Shown here: one piece after another, positions 1 through 11,871 of the stretch
How positions within the stretch are numbered: the first letter of the stretch is position 1
How the letters are laid out: every line of letters begins with the position of its first letter
Assembly (NCBI GenBank): GCA_023375675.1
Contig: JALQBC010000065.1
Coordinates: forward strand, 62,491-126,490
From: Cytospora piceicola
Taxonomy: Eukaryota > Ascomycota > Sordariomycetes > Diaporthales > Cytosporaceae
Reading direction: 5' to 3'
Length of the DNA: 64,000 bases
The notes under the pieces: generated by a model
Told to the model about the DNA's origin: nothing
What the model saw: the letters and a program-made list of their open reading frames with translations, nothing else
Database searches by the model: none
Position numbers and translations under genes: made by a program

Positions 1-271
1 GCAGGACTACCGGGGTGGCCGAGGAGGATTCCAGAACAACGGATTCGGCAGGGGCGCCCGTGGTGGGGCTTCCCGGGGACGAGGCGGTCCGATGAACGGA
101 ACTCCTCAGAGCGGCAGCCCTGCACAGGCGCAGTCGTTCAACGCCGTCCCGCCGCCTGCCGGCCTCGATGGCAGAGGTGGCCGAGGGCGTGGCCGTGGAC
201 GTGGTGCGTCGCGAGGACGCGGTCGGGGCGGTGCTCAACAGCAACAGTCGCAGCCTGCTGCCCAGGTTTAG
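1..271 (+). CDS. C-terminal RGG/RG-rich tail of an RNA-binding protein (5' truncated)
   Basis: The frame is open from the window edge to a TAG at 269-271. It encodes about 89 residues dominated by RGG and RG repeats (RGGRGGF, GRGARGG, a long GRGRGRG run), then a Gln-rich end (QQQQSQPAAQV). Such tails bind RNA and are targets of arginine methyltransferases in many translation, mRNP and nucleolar proteins. The folded domain lies upstream of the window, so the family (La-motif, Lsm14/Scd6, G3BP-like and others are possible) cannot be decided. The gene runs convergently towards SPC3. Confidence 0.6.
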   Translation, partial: QDYRGGRGGFQNNGFGRGARGGASRGRGGPMNGTPQSGSPAQAQSFNAVPPPAGLDGRGGRGRGRGRGASRGRGRGGAQQQQSQPAAQV

Positions 272-1150
272 GGAGCTGGATGGACAGGGGTACAGGCTCG
301 TGCGGCTTAGGAGTAAAGGAGCAGCGGGATCAGCTGAGCAGTTGTTCCTTGCTGCTCGGCTTACATACCGGTGAGGATCGGATGGCTTGGTCATTTACGT
401 CCATGGATCGCGGTTGAGACTGCAACGATGTTTTACGTCTGTTTTGTGAGTGCGGGGGAGAACACTCGTCTGCTGCATGTATGTGCTCGGGCACTCCTGC
501 CCAGACTGGCGGCGTCTTGAAGGAGCAGATCGGGCGTACAGGCAGGAAGTGGTAAGGCCCGGGCTGCGGGATAAGTTTCTCATTGCATGAGGATGGATAT
601 GAGGAATGAGCTCCACGACTTTATGATGACGGACGTCATCTGTGTCATGTGCGCTGGGAGGTATGATTGTTGGAATATCGATCCCACAACCTAGCATCTC
701 ATGCCAGTTGAGTAGCGACGGAGGAGGATATAAATAGAGCGCAAAATACGGAGTGGTCGAGTATGGACAGTTCTCGCTTGATGACTCTTGAAAGTACGAC
801 GTGGTGATTTTTTCATTCCTGAGTAATTACCGAGCCCGGTTCGACTACCATTGCCCATGAAACCATAGGCTGTCACGCTATAAAAAAAAACACCATGCAT
901 GATCCTGAATGACCTCTCGGCTCACGAGCCCCCTGCGCGGCTCAAGTGGCTATCCCCGGATGCAAAGCGCAATCCAGCAGTGAACAACATACCTTGCTCT
1001 AGCCATGTCGCTGGCGCCACGGACGTTGCGGCTCAAGCCTCGTCGGCTGATCCCCTGTGTCATTCCTCTAGAAAAGAACAACCTTCCAACTGCCCAATAA
1101 TACCAGTATCGTGCTCAGTGCTCACAGCACACGAGCGCTTGAGGGAAACA
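272..1150. other. Convergent intergenic region, 3' flanks only
   Basis: No reading frame here resembles a protein family, and the longer open frames on both strands look like chance. The stretch holds the 3' flanks of the RGG-protein gene and of SPC3. An A-run lies near 882-890. Confidence 0.5.
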
Positions 1151-1954
1151 CTATGCCTTGGCCTTGGTCTTGTTCTTGTCGTCCTTCTTCTTGACGGCAG
1201 GCAGGCTGAACAGCTTGCTCGCGCCGCCCTTCAGAGCCTTCCACCGGCCGTACTCGCGGTCCTGGTTCCACGTCAGGGCGCCGACCCAGGGCTGGACGTT
1301 GTAATGCAGCTTGAGCTGGACGTTGTCGGTCTCGCCGATCTTGGCGGAGGGGTGGGTGATCTGGTACTTGGGGCGCTGGTTCTTGATGGAGAGCTTGCCG
1401 CTGTTGTTTCGTCTGCGCGTCAGCTACTTCTCTCTCGCCTTTGGGCCGGCTTTCTTCTTCTTCTTCTTCTTCTTTTCCTTCTCCTCTCTCGCGCCCGGGG
1501 GTTCGGGTATATATGTGGCTTACCGGCTTGGATCTATCGCCTTGCCCGCGGCGCTCTTCCTCAGCTTCCTCAGCGTGGCCGGGCCGAGGTTGGCCAGGTG
1601 GTCGGAGCTGGGCGCGGTGATGATCTGGTCCCAGATGACGGCCTGGTTGGTGGCGTTCCCGCCGGCGGCGGCGGGCCACTCGGCGGTGACGTAGACGAAG
1701 ACCTGCTTGGTGTTCCAGCCGAAGAGCGAGCTGAGGTCGGCGTCGAGGCTGAACCTGATGACGGCGTACTCCTCCCTGGCGGTGCTGTAGTAGTGGGGGC
1801 GGCCCATGACCACCTGGGTGTTGACGGCCTTGACGGAGGCGCTGGGCGACCGCGCGGCCAGGAGGTCGGTGCCCGCTACGAGGAAGGCCACGACGAAGGC
1901 GACGGTGGTGAAGAAGCCGAAGACATTCTGTGCCCGGAGGACGGAGCTGTGCAT
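1151..1954 (-). CDS. SPC3: Signal peptidase complex subunit 3
   Basis: Two exons, 1954-1524 and 1400-1151, give 226 residues. SPC3 (mammalian SPC22/23) is an essential subunit of the ER signal peptidase, which removes signal peptides from secretory proteins. It is a type II membrane protein: a short cytosolic N-terminus, one membrane segment at about residues 11-33, and a lumenal domain with an N-A-T glycosylation sequon at residue 100. Family signatures include IITAPSSDHLANLGPA, KNQRPKYQI and the YNVQPWVGALTW block, followed by a Lys-rich end. The intron starts GTAAGC and contains a long GAA tract. Two acceptors 12 nt apart (exon start at 1400 or 1412) both keep the frame; 1400 fits the family spacing better. 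The ATG at 1954 leads directly into the membrane anchor, as in homologs. Confidence 0.93.
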
Positions 1955-2838
1955 CGTGGGTGGTGGTGGTGGAGGGTGGGTTGGGCGCGCCCGATGGAGG
2001 GGCCTACTTTTGGGGAGGGAAGTTGGGTCGTGTTTCGTCTTGGCTGCTCTTGTCGATTTCGATATATGACGGAGGTCCGGCTAGCTATTCATGATTTGTG
2101 GTAAGTAAGTGAGGTGTGAGGAATAATGATGATCAGCATGGGAGTTGGCTTTCTGGTGATCACCCAGTAAGCATACTGCTAAAGTTGGAAACAGAGGCCA
2201 CGTCTGGGGCCCTGTAAGCTTCCAAGGGTCCCTTATCGACGGCTTATCGGGACAGCTGTCCACTGTCAGCTGTCAGTCAGGTCAGCGTTCTCCTCAGTTC
2301 CAGGCCTCAACAGTAAACTCCCCCACTTTTTAAGCTTCACCCTCAATTGATTCTCAAGTTGAGGTTGAGTGAGTGAGCCTCCCTTTTCTCATATCTCTCT
2401 TTTCCTTCGGGAGATCTGCGTTTATTACTGACGAGAGGTTCCTGGTTGGTTGCATTCTCTTATACATTGTTTGAAACATCTGGCTGGCCTTCCTTCGGTT
2501 ACCTATTCTACCCACATTCACATCCACATCCATTTGATACTATTCAATACACTGCATATCACGGTCACTCTCCACCACCCATTACTTGGTACTTGGTATC
2601 CACCCCGGGTCCCTATGACGTGCCCTACCAGACCTTGGTATCTACATGATAAAACCTCGTTGTTCCATTGCGCCCAAACCAAATCGAATACCGACCGACT
2701 ATCAGTTGTTGTACTGTTATTTTGAAGGATTTGGTATCATCGAATACGGCGACATTGACCGGTTTGAAAGAAAAGACGACATAGAAAAGTGACAATCCGG
2801 GTATACATTACATCAACCGATTCGACACCGTCCACTCA
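1955..2838. other. Intergenic: SPC3 promoter and 3' flank of the epoxide-hydrolase-like gene
   Basis: About 880 bp between two minus-strand genes. The part near 1955-2100 must contain the SPC3 promoter and 5' leader. Pyrimidine-rich runs are present around 2380-2420 and 2500-2580. No gene was recognised. Confidence 0.45.
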
Positions 2839-4820
2839 TTACTTCGCAGCAGCATCGTCCTTCGGCGGCGTCACCAAAACGACAGTATCTGGTGTCCCGC
2901 CTTCCTCATACTCGTCCACGTTACCGTCCTTCCGCATCGGACTCTCCGCAGGCTTCGCTGGCGCAGGCTCTGGTGACTTCCCCTTAGGGCTCGACGGTGG
3001 CGAGGACGCGACCTGTGTCCTCGAGCTATCTCCTTGCTCCAGTGCCGGTCGCTCTGGTGGCTTTAGCCCGCCAGGATTGGGTTTCGTCTCTTGCGGAGCC
3101 ACGACTGCCTCCGATGGGGACGTGGCCGGCTCAGACGAGGGCTGGAGTCGTTTGTCGACCTTCATGATCTCCTTCACGAGACCTCGAACCCCCGCTAGGA
3201 TGACCTCCGGCCTTTCCCAGGCTAACATGCCGGCCTCCCCAGACACCCTCTGCGAAGAGAGGACGTTGTAACGCGCCTTTGCCCAGCCGGGGCATGCATA
3301 CCGAGTGCCAATTTCGACTTTCGTGGGGGCATCGAGCCGGATCACATCCTCACCCTCTTCCTGAGCGACGCGCTCGGCGCCTTGATCCGCATTTTTCTCT
3401 CCCATGAACACCGTTATCCCAATCTTGGGCCTCAGAGCCTTATTCTTCGTCGACCCCTTCCCTTTTGGCTCGTCATGCTTGGCGCAGTGTGCCCAGAAAC
3501 GCATTGCATACTCCGGACCTGGAAGCCAGGCAAGGTTGGTAAAGGTGATGACCTGTTCTGGTGTCGGATGCATTCGAGGGGCGAGCAAGCGCAGTCCCTT
3601 CAGAACGAAGATGAGGAGCCCAATGGGCGAGTCGCACATTGCATAACTGTCAACGGTTAGCCAGGTGCTCTCAGACGACGATGGGCGAAAGTGTAGTAGG
3701 GTATATTCTGAAGAGGATATGCCCACAGAAGCGCTGCCCACAGGGAAGGCAATCGAACGTTGGGCGGGGCCACTTACGCAAGTGTGTTTGGTTCACTCAA
3801 CCCGACGTCGTTCAAGCCGGGTTCGGTCCGATTCAGAGCCTTCTTACGGGGCTTTATAAAAGCGCCCGCCCGCTTGATAGCTGAGAAGTCCTGCTCACTG
3901 TATCCTAGGACCGAAGCATGCAAAGTGTTTGCGATGGTCCATTTCGCCCACTCCAACGGCGCTTGGGACAGAGTCGGGGATGCCAATGGCGGAGAGACGA
4001 TGTGGGCACCAATGCACGAGCTTGGATACTTTGTCGACAAGGACTCGATGAGCTTCCAGTCCACCTCGGCAGGCGAAGACTGTGCAGGTCCCGAATTGGT
4101 GACGAGGTAGTGCTGATAACCAATGCGAGACATCAGTGTGTTGAGGATGTCGGCAGTTGCTGAAATCACGGGCGTGTTATTTGGGAAGGGGTCGCTGAAG
4201 CCTAGCCCAGGGAGGGCCGGGATCACCAGATGGAAAGGCTGGTTGCTCTCGGCATCTTCGGGTTCGGTGAAGGGCTTGATCAGGTGCGTGAGAGCAAGAT
4301 TCGAGAAGGGAAATGGGGGTATCAACAAGAGCGGCAATGCGTGTTTGTGAGGTGAGACAACATGGATGAAGTGGATCCGGAGGGGGTCCTGTGAAGAAGA
4401 GATTGATATGGCTGTCCGGAACTGGGGCGTCTTGTTGAGCGCTTCCTCTTGAGTCCGCCACGAGTACTTCTCGAGCCTATTGTTCTGTCAGCCCGGTCAC
4501 AATCCGTGTGACCCATGGTCAGGTGTCCCATGGTTGTTGGACCGTGGTCAAGGCTTACCAGAAGTCGATGAGAGGCTCAATCTGAGGCTTTGGCTCCCAC
4601 CACTCCTCGGACGGGGCCTTCGCGCCTTCATGAGGAAGACGAGTGAGCTCAAGCTTCTGTCTTGTGAGGTTGAGATATCTGCTGGAGACCTAGCGATTGG
4701 TGTCAACGGGAGGTCACTGAAGGTGGAGGGCGGATTGCGAAGACTCACATGGATTTTGTAAGGTTTCACTTCATCTCCGGCTGCCAGGCCGGCGCCGTTG
4801 GCTTCTTCCCTTTCAGCCAT
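2839..4820 (-). CDS. Epoxide-hydrolase-like alpha/beta-hydrolase, probably catalytically degenerate, with a disordered tail
   Basis: Four exons (4820-4749, 4689-4559, 4476-3778, 3646-2839) give 569 residues. The fold is that of the fungal microsomal-type epoxide hydrolases: an N-terminal EHN-like segment (RLPHEG, EPLIDFWLEKYSWR), the PALPGLGFSDPF loop near residue 155, and the LSEPNTLAYAMCDSPIGLL block that in active relatives follows the cap. However, the nucleophile elbow (usually GGDWGS) reads VTNSGPAQ near residue 195 and has no Asp. The HGWP oxyanion motif reads PPFPF. The C-terminal GGHFAALE region reads SGEAGMLAW near residue 440 and has no His. Residues from about 467 onward form a Pro/Ser/Glu-rich tail absent from active enzymes. 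I infer a non-hydrolytic family member. The ATG at 4820 is the first ATG; the frame stays open upstream but without another ATG. Confidence 0.8.
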
Positions 4821-6417
4821 GGCGTTCACGAGGCTACAGGCACTGGGAACAAAATCTCCACCCAGTAGGTAGCGAAAGTCAGTCAATTGGAAAAGAAGTC
4901 TTTGTTGCACAGGAAAAGACGCGAGACCGCAAAGACTATTGAAACCGGCCCGAGGCTGGTAATAAAAGCACCAGGCATAACAAACACGTCCCAGGCGAGG
5001 TCCCTGCTGGGCCCGTCTCGCCAACTCATGAAAAGGTGCCGCCCTATCAAACTCAGGGGGTCCCCCAAGAGGCAGGGGTCGGTCATGCGACGGTCGACGT
5101 CCGTTACGGTGCGACCGTGATCCCGTAATCAGTGGCTTGAAGGATCCCTGTCGCTGGGTGTGGCTAACGTGCTGATGTGCCAGCCAACCGGTGGTGTGCT
5201 TGCAAACGACATGTCGGACCACGAGCACCGCTGAGGGTGGCACTCCGAGCGAGAACTCCCGGACAGGGGGGGCCGACGCCACAGTGCTGCACCGCCACCG
5301 GAACGACGCGGCCCCGGAGATGATCTTCGGTTTCTGGGTGCGCTTCTGGCGTCTTGGATCCTGAATCTGAGGGATGTGAAACCAGAGCGATCCAGAACTC
5401 AACCCTGCCCACCCACCCCGAGATTGATTGGCCTGGTAATCCTATAAATCAGGGCACGGGACGGGGCGAGAGAAACCTAGGGTCCCGCACCACGGCAGCA
5501 AGGTGCTCCAGTGCCCCAGCGTGCCCGCCGGGGTACTTGCAATATCAGGTATATGCTTAAATATGTAGCAGGATGGAGCCCCTCTTGGTGTTCGCCACAT
5601 CGGGTATTACTGACCCCAAAGCTTTACACGTTGGGTTTGGAAGCTGTAATATGCGAGTTGGACAGCAGACAGGTAGCTAGATCTGGGAGGCAGCCCATGG
5701 GGCTGCATGTTTATCTGACAATCTGTGAATGCCTCTTTGCCACACACTACTGCACACAAGAGATCTCAGCCGGCTGCGACGAAGAAACATAATTAGGCTG
5801 ATCGGCCCAATCTAGAGCAGCTCATCTATTACTCCTTATGGACCCGAGTCGGCTGGATATGGTAAAGCCGTGTCGCATTCGGTGCCCAGATTGCTGCATC
5901 TGCAACTGACAGCAGTATCCAACACTGGGAAGCACGACATGTATGCATGTGGTCGCACATTACACTTGTTTTGATAAGCCGGGGTTTTTGACATCGCATA
6001 GTCTTACAACGCTGTGAAATGACCCTGTTTACTAACCATACTATGTAGGTTGGGTTGTATCGCTACACCCTTGGGCAATCAAGCCCCCACCCACAAACCC
6101 AAGAGACAGCCGTACCATAGCTCTCCAGAATCCCAATGCTCTCGGCACCAGACAGCACCTCCGCCAAAAGGCCACGGCACCCTCGATGGCCACCTGTCTG
6201 TCCAGTCCACCATCCCGCTCTCCAGGAAATCATTACTCGCATACAGAATACAATCGCTATGCCAGTAAACCATGCTCCTTGCACTCTGCTGCCCTTCTCT
6301 CGCCCCCCCATCCCCTTGACCTGGCCAGTGGGACCATGCAACCTTTGCACCTCTGGTAGCGGCAAACCGAGGGGCCCCCACAAACATCGAGTCGTCCAAC
6401 TCGTCGTCACCCGGCTC
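4821..6417. other. Intergenic: promoter of the epoxide-hydrolase-like gene and 3' flank of HID1
   Basis: About 1.6 kb between two minus-strand genes. No open frame resembles a known family and no tRNA or 5S rRNA signature was seen. The segment near 4821-5100 should hold the promoter and leader of the epoxide-hydrolase-like gene. Confidence 0.4.
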
Positions 6418-9321
6418 TTAATTCCTCGCAGATGCATGCGGCGGCGGTGGCGTACTACCGCTACCAGCCTGGCCGGGTTGAGGCTGGCCCTGGCCAGGCC
6501 CTCGCAGGTTCATCGCGCCGATCCTGGAGACGATGTTGCTGCCGACCGCGTCGACCGCGCCCCTCGGCGACGTCAAGCTCGGGCCCTCGGGCGCCGTCTC
6601 CTGCACGCGGAATAGCTTGATGGCCGTGCCGTTCCATATCCCGACCGTGCCTCGTGAGATCTGCATCTCGCTGCTGAAGATGAAGCTCCAGATCAGGGAC
6701 TCATACCACCCGAGCGCCAGCGGGGACCACTCGAACGAGTGCACTCGAACCGGGGAAGGGTCCACGCCGACCAGCCTCACTTGGCTGATCTTGCGGAGGG
6801 TGTCCGGAGAGGTGAGGTCTGCAACCAGAGCCTGTCTCGGTATCAATGCTGAGACTTGCTGAATCGTAGTTAGGATGGTATGTAAGGGCAGTTCGGGAAG
6901 CCAGCTGTCGATCCACTGCGGCGTTGGCTCGAACTGGCCGTTTTGAGATGGTCCGGACATGGAATAACCACTGAGGCTGGTCATGCTGTTCTGCCTCGAG
7001 AAGCTGTGCGTTCCGGCCGGCATCTTACCCCTGGCCTTTTCTGACATGCCACGAAGTTGTGTCGGCACTGCATCCTCTACATTGGATAACACCGAGGAAG
7101 CGCGTGATGGATTTTCGCTCGGTTCGGAATGCGAGGGGGTTGGACGCTCGTCGTCGCTATCCTCTTCGTCGTCCCCGATCGTGAACGTGCCATCCTCCTC
7201 TGGCACATTGCTCAACGCAGGTGCCCGAGAATGTCCTGCTGTGGGGCTCCTCAAGCTCTCGACTGAGCTCCTGGTGGAATCAATGTCAGAGGACACTCGG
7301 GCATCTTTCCTCCGCCGGTTCCGTTTCTCGATTTCCTCTTGTCCGCTTTCCAAAGTGAAGTTTCGTAATGCTTCGAAGCGTTTCCTGTTTCGTAGTATCG
7401 ACGTCACGAACTCTGGGTTTTCTGTGACAATAGTTAGCCATCATCTGCCCGCCAGACTAATACAACGAGACGCCCAACAGCGCATTCGCGCAACAAGTGT
7501 CTCTTGTTAAGCTTACTCTTGTACGGATGCTCGAGGATAGAGTTCATGGACTCGAGCAATGATTGTAAAAGGCTGTGGTTTGTATCATTTACCAGGAGGA
7601 ATGACGGAGATGACATCGAGTTGAACAGCTGCATTAGCTTCGTGCTGGAGATAATATTCAGGCCCACGAGGTAGTATGCTATGTTGTTTATCACAGCCAG
7701 CAGAGCTGGGTAGATGGCTGTAAGCTTGCCATTGCTGGTAGTGATGAGATTATATATGGACTAGTTTCAAATTAGAAATCATTCCTTGATCTTGAGAATG
7801 AAGTTAACTTACCTGTATAAGAAAGTCGGCATATGTGCCCCTGAATCCCTGGATACGGATCACAGGTGGGAGGGTTTCTTGGGCTTCAAAGTGCTTGTTG
7901 AGATTCACACCGAAATTCTTCTCCACACTCAGCGTCTGGAGGAGGAAAGCGCACATCCTGACAACACCTTGCTTGGAAGCATCGTTCTTATACTCCAAAG
8001 CATAGAACAAGACCAGAATGACAAAGTCGTGAGCCCTCTCGGTGTCGACGATGAACGAACGGAACCGCTTGTTGCATTGCGTTATCTCCCAAAATAGCAT
8101 TATCACCTCAGGCGCAAACCGAATGGATGACTGGGTTCCGGGAATGTACGAGGCATTAGCTTGTAAAGGCTGGTGCAGGATCCGTGTCATGCCGTCGACA
8201 ATAAACTGGAAGTCCTGAGGGCGATGTATCCGTCCAAGGAAATGACGGAACCAGTTCTTTCGTGGCTCACCATCGAAGTCGGGAATAGGGTACAGAACGG
8301 TGATCAAGAGGAATTGTAGGGAGTAGGTGACGAGGATTTGCTTTGGGTCTTTGGATATGAGTGTGTTGTATGGTACCCGCCAACTTGCAGGGTTGTATTT
8401 CATTGTCTGGAATGTCACATTAGATTCGTACGAAACACATCTAGCTTGGGCATACCTACAGTGTTAAGCAGAGAACACAGGACAGACAAGACAACTTGTT
8501 TATCTGAGCAACTGCAAATGTGTGTCAAGGCTCGAATGCCGTTCCTCGGGAGCACCGCTGGAGACATATACATGCTCTGGCCGGTGATGGTGAGCAGCAG
8601 GCGCAGTACCTCGATGCGGTTGCTCTCGAACTCCTTGGTCGTAGCAACAGTCTGGTTGCACCCGACACCACTTTGCCATATCGCGTAGGTGACCTTCGGC
8701 TTTCCATGTGGCTGTTTTGACACGGTGAAGTCGGAGAAGAACAGCAGGTCGATCAGGGTGTCGATGAGCTCCTCGGCCAAAGGCCTGACGTCCTCGAACT
8801 CGTCGTCTGGCCTCGGCTTCCCTGCCTCATCGTCGCTATCATCGAAGAGCACTTCGCTCGCAATGGCGGCTTGCCGTGTCCTTTTCCGCCTGATTCCCCA
8901 GAAGAAGCGATCCTCCCAGTCGTGTAGGTTGTCGGCCTCGTAGAAGTAGGGCAAGACACGGGTGAGGACACGTATGCAGTTCAGGGCATCGCGCTCGGGG
9001 GCAATATCAGGGTCAGGGAAGGAGGGGTGATGTCGCAGGATAAAGAGGCGTGAGGTCACAGCCAGTATCAGGGTTTCGAGGTTCTCGATCGCATTGTCTC
9101 GTGTTCGCCGTATGTCGGATGGGGCGAACAGACTAAAAACATCCTCGGAGGATTCGGGCAACTCCCAGAACTGTAAGGGTGGGTTAGCGACGTGACAGTT
9201 GTTCGAGCTGGATCGGGCTACCGACAGAGGTCCAGTATGGATCGTCAGCCGCGATATTGCGCTCTCCACAGAGCCTAAAGATGCCCTTTTTGAAGACAAG
9301 CTTCGAGTCGCTTGCACCCAT
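6418..9321 (-). CDS. HID1: HID1/Ftp105 family protein (Golgi and trans-Golgi trafficking)
   Basis: Five exons (9321-9226, 9170-8460, 8406-7813, 7760-7517, 7421-6418) give 882 residues. The family (high-temperature-induced dauer-forming protein 1; S. pombe Ftp105) acts peripherally at the Golgi in protein sorting. Signatures are the N-terminus MGASDSKLVFKKGIFRL, FWELPESSEDVFSLFAPSDIRR, RDALNCIRVLTRVLPY, FFWGIRRKR, and YNPASWRVPYN across the exon 2/3 join. Gly2 followed by Ser6 fits an N-myristoylation signal, as known for animal HID1. A disordered Ser/Asp/Glu-rich stretch (near SVESLRSP and DDEEDSDDE) precedes the conserved C-terminal WSFIFSSEMQI region. Intron 1 uses an unusual GTCGGT donor: the neighbouring GTAGCC would break the frame, whereas GTCGGT joins YWTS to FWELP. 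Confidence 0.93.
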
Positions 9322-10192
9322 GTTGGTAACGACTTGGTAGCATGTCTCGGGGCCGGTATTGCCTGGAAAGTGAAGAGAGGATGGTGACCAGGCAGGAATT
9401 CGAGACAGGGCTGAGAAGCTCCAGATGAGGTTCCAGTGGGTTTGGGCAGTCTGGACAGTGAAGTTGGCAGGTCTAGCTGTCGGCACTTGTGCTGCCAAGG
9501 CCGGGGGCAGTTGCATCACAGTACAGATACAGAGGTACCGAGGTACAACCGTACTTATATACGAGGGTGCTCGGGCCACCTAACCACTCCGTCTTCGATA
9601 CCTGGGTAGCACCTCAGGTACCTCTAATCAGGCACGTGTATACATACTTAGTAGGTCGTACGGATGTCTCACATAGCATGTGGAGAGGCATTGCGGCTAT
9701 TTGATTGCTTATTTTCACTTTCGAGACGATGTGAGTTCTCTGATCACTAAGCTTGACTATCTCGGTCTCTATCCCTCCCATTGTACCTTTGGGGCCCAGA
9801 CTTACAAGCTCAACCTGGGACCTTGAGGCGCTTCATGCCTGCTGCGACTCCTGCCGTTCCTCTACATGGAACTGCTTTCGGCATATTGGCCAAGAGACTG
9901 CTTTTGTGCCAGGTCGTACAACCTGCTCTCAAATACATACTGGCATTCCGCCAAATGGTCGCTTGAGAGGACGTTGTCTCGTCCTGTGGGGGCTCGAGTT
10001 CTTTCCATCCTTTGCCTGTAATGTTTTCGAACATTTCCTGCCTGTCCGTTCCAGTCCTCCCTCGTCCACGATAGAAGGTGAGTGGCAAGGCCTTGGAATC
10101 ACAGGTTGCTCGAGCAGAGCTCGCGCTTCGCGCTTGTGTCGCACGCCGTTCCTCATCGAAGCCACTGTGCAGTGAATCCACAAGAAGTTGCT
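9322..10192. other. Intergenic: HID1 promoter and POM34 3' flank
   Basis: About 870 bp. A run of related GGTACC/GAGGTAC words lies at 9530-9625, upstream of HID1. Open frames overlapping the POM34 end are not protein-like. No gene was recognised. Confidence 0.4.
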
Positions 10193-11144
10193 TCATGGCC
10201 AGCCCGAGCCTCTGCGGCTTCTGTCGTAAAGCCATTTGTTGTTCAACCCGACACTGGTTCTCTTGCCACCCATCGGGCCACCGATCGGACTAGGAGTCGG
10301 AGGAGGCTCAGAGAAGATGCTTGAACCTGTGCTGAGGTTGAAAGAACTCGTGCTTGCGTCCAGAGGACTCTGTAGCCCGTAGGAGGAAACGTTCAACGGA
10401 CTTTGCGGTCCGTATGAGGAGACGTTCAGCGAACTCTGTGGTCCGTATGAGGATGCCCGCAGGACCTTCTGCAGTAGTGGGCTCGCAGCACTCGCAGCGG
10501 GAGAATACAGCGACCCGTTGAGTGTTGGGAGAGAGGCTGGACTGCCGCTTGCAGAAAAGTCAGAGCTCGTCGGGCTCAGCTTACCAACAGAGCTATTTAC
10601 GGATGGCGTACGGTTGTATCGAGGTGGCGTGCTGTAGACGGAGGCTGGATTTGGCTGTGCTGTGCTCGGCTCTAGACCAAGTAGCTTCCTCTGGGCTGTC
10701 GTCAGGGGAATGTCTGAAAGGTCATCCTTCGACCGGACAAGTGGCAGGCAAGCCCTTCCAATACTAAACAGGGGAAGCGCCTGCGCAGCCATGGATGCCC
10801 AGTACACATAGAACTTCGCTTGGGCAGTGGTCCTGTACGCGACCGTTAGTCCGAGTTGGTTTTGGAAGGAGAGGGAGTTGAACTTGCAGCTGTGGTGGGC
10901 CGTAATCAGCGTTCACTAGGCGGAACAGATGGATAATGAGTATAGCAGCGAGGTTGTAGACAATGGTCCTGAAGTTTTGGGCGGAAAAGACGGTCGCATT
11001 CTGGCGGTAGGTGATCTCCTCCATGCGAGGGTGCTGCCAGTTGCCTGGACTCTCGGTATGTTGAGGTTGAGGGGCAACCGTCTTGTTGGGTGTCAGTAGA
11101 GCGCCGGCGGAGTTCCGCGACTGGCTCAAGGAAAAGGACGACAT
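10193..11144 (-). CDS. POM34: Nuclear pore membrane protein Pom34
   Basis: Pom34 is a fungal integral membrane nucleoporin of the pore-membrane ring. The first exon begins at 11144 (MSSFSLSQSRNS), carries the family block GNWQHPRMEEITYRQNATVFS and the first membrane segment (IVYNLAAILIIHLF). The second part has the second membrane segment (YWASMAAQALPLFSIG), the diagnostic CLPLVRSKDDLSDIPLTTAQRKLLGL, a Ser/Pro-rich tail with three 11-residue SSYGPQSPLNV-type repeats (about 10350-10455), and the conserved end NNKWLYDRSRRGSG. The reading frame shifts by one between about 10840 and 10930. A 94-nt intron (weak GTTCCG donor, perfect ACTAAC branch, GTACAG acceptor) would repair it but leaves almost no lumenal loop. 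A 37-nt gap with a CCACAG acceptor also fits, and a sequencing or real frameshift is possible. The exon join is therefore unresolved. Confidence 0.8.
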
Positions 11145-11871
11145 GGTAGCGGCTCGATATCTCGCTGTGCTGGCCGTGGTCGACGGATTTCGGGGTTGAT
11201 AAGTCGAGAACAGCACGTCTCCACGGAATGCGCACCGATGCACACAGAAGTCGATGAGGGCAAGGGAGTGGCTGCTGCTTGAAATGGTAAAGTCGTCTAG
11301 GGAAAGGCGCTGCCGAGGCAAGACCGCCAGAGGTGGAATTTGTTCGCTGCGTGACTGGGTTGGGTCGATGGTGAAGCGGATGGAAGAAGGGGAGCGATGC
11401 TTCAAGCGCAAGTTCGCAAATCCGACCGATAAAAACAAAGCGCGGCCTTTGCCAGGTACCGAGGCGACCAGGCGACTACAAACATCCCTGCTGCACTTGC
11501 AGTGGCACCGTGGAGGTCCGCAGCCGGGACCAGCCGCTAGCCATCAGTTGCAGCAACACCCCGCTACTGAAGCTTCCCGAGCTCCCGGGCAGTGAACATG
11601 AATAAATAGGTGCAGTAAGCTTTCTACCCCCAGGATTGTGCCTGGTTGGATTTCGTCACAGTTGCAGCTGACGAATTTCTGCACCCAGGACCATTTATTG
11701 CTGACATTCTAAAGACCACTTCCGAGTCTCCAGAGACGGACTCGACCAGTTTTAGCCAGTACACCAGCTCTAGCACCAACCCCGCCCTCTACTCACGACA
11801 ACTGTCCGTCCCGCTTCTTCAAATATCGACCTCGAGCTCCTCAGGAGCGCAACACTATATTTTTGCTCACC
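11145..11871. promoter_or_regulatory. Divergent promoter region, POM34 / AMP-binding protein gene
   Basis: 727 bp separate the two start codons, which face away from each other. The right-hand ATG has a strong Kozak context (CACCATGG). No known binding motif could be assigned with confidence. Confidence 0.5.

Noticed and set aside
780..860. tRNA-like B box (GGTTCGACTACC)
   Set aside because: No A box at the required distance and no acceptor-stem pairing were found.
899..2104. 401-codon plus-strand frame across SPC3
   Set aside because: It overlaps both SPC3 exons antisense and its intron; composition is low-complexity (LLLLLL, GGGG) and unlike a real protein.
4821..5402. N-terminal extension of the epoxide-hydrolase-like protein by 194 codons
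   Set aside because: The frame is open upstream but has no ATG before 4820, and the composition is not like the family N-terminus.
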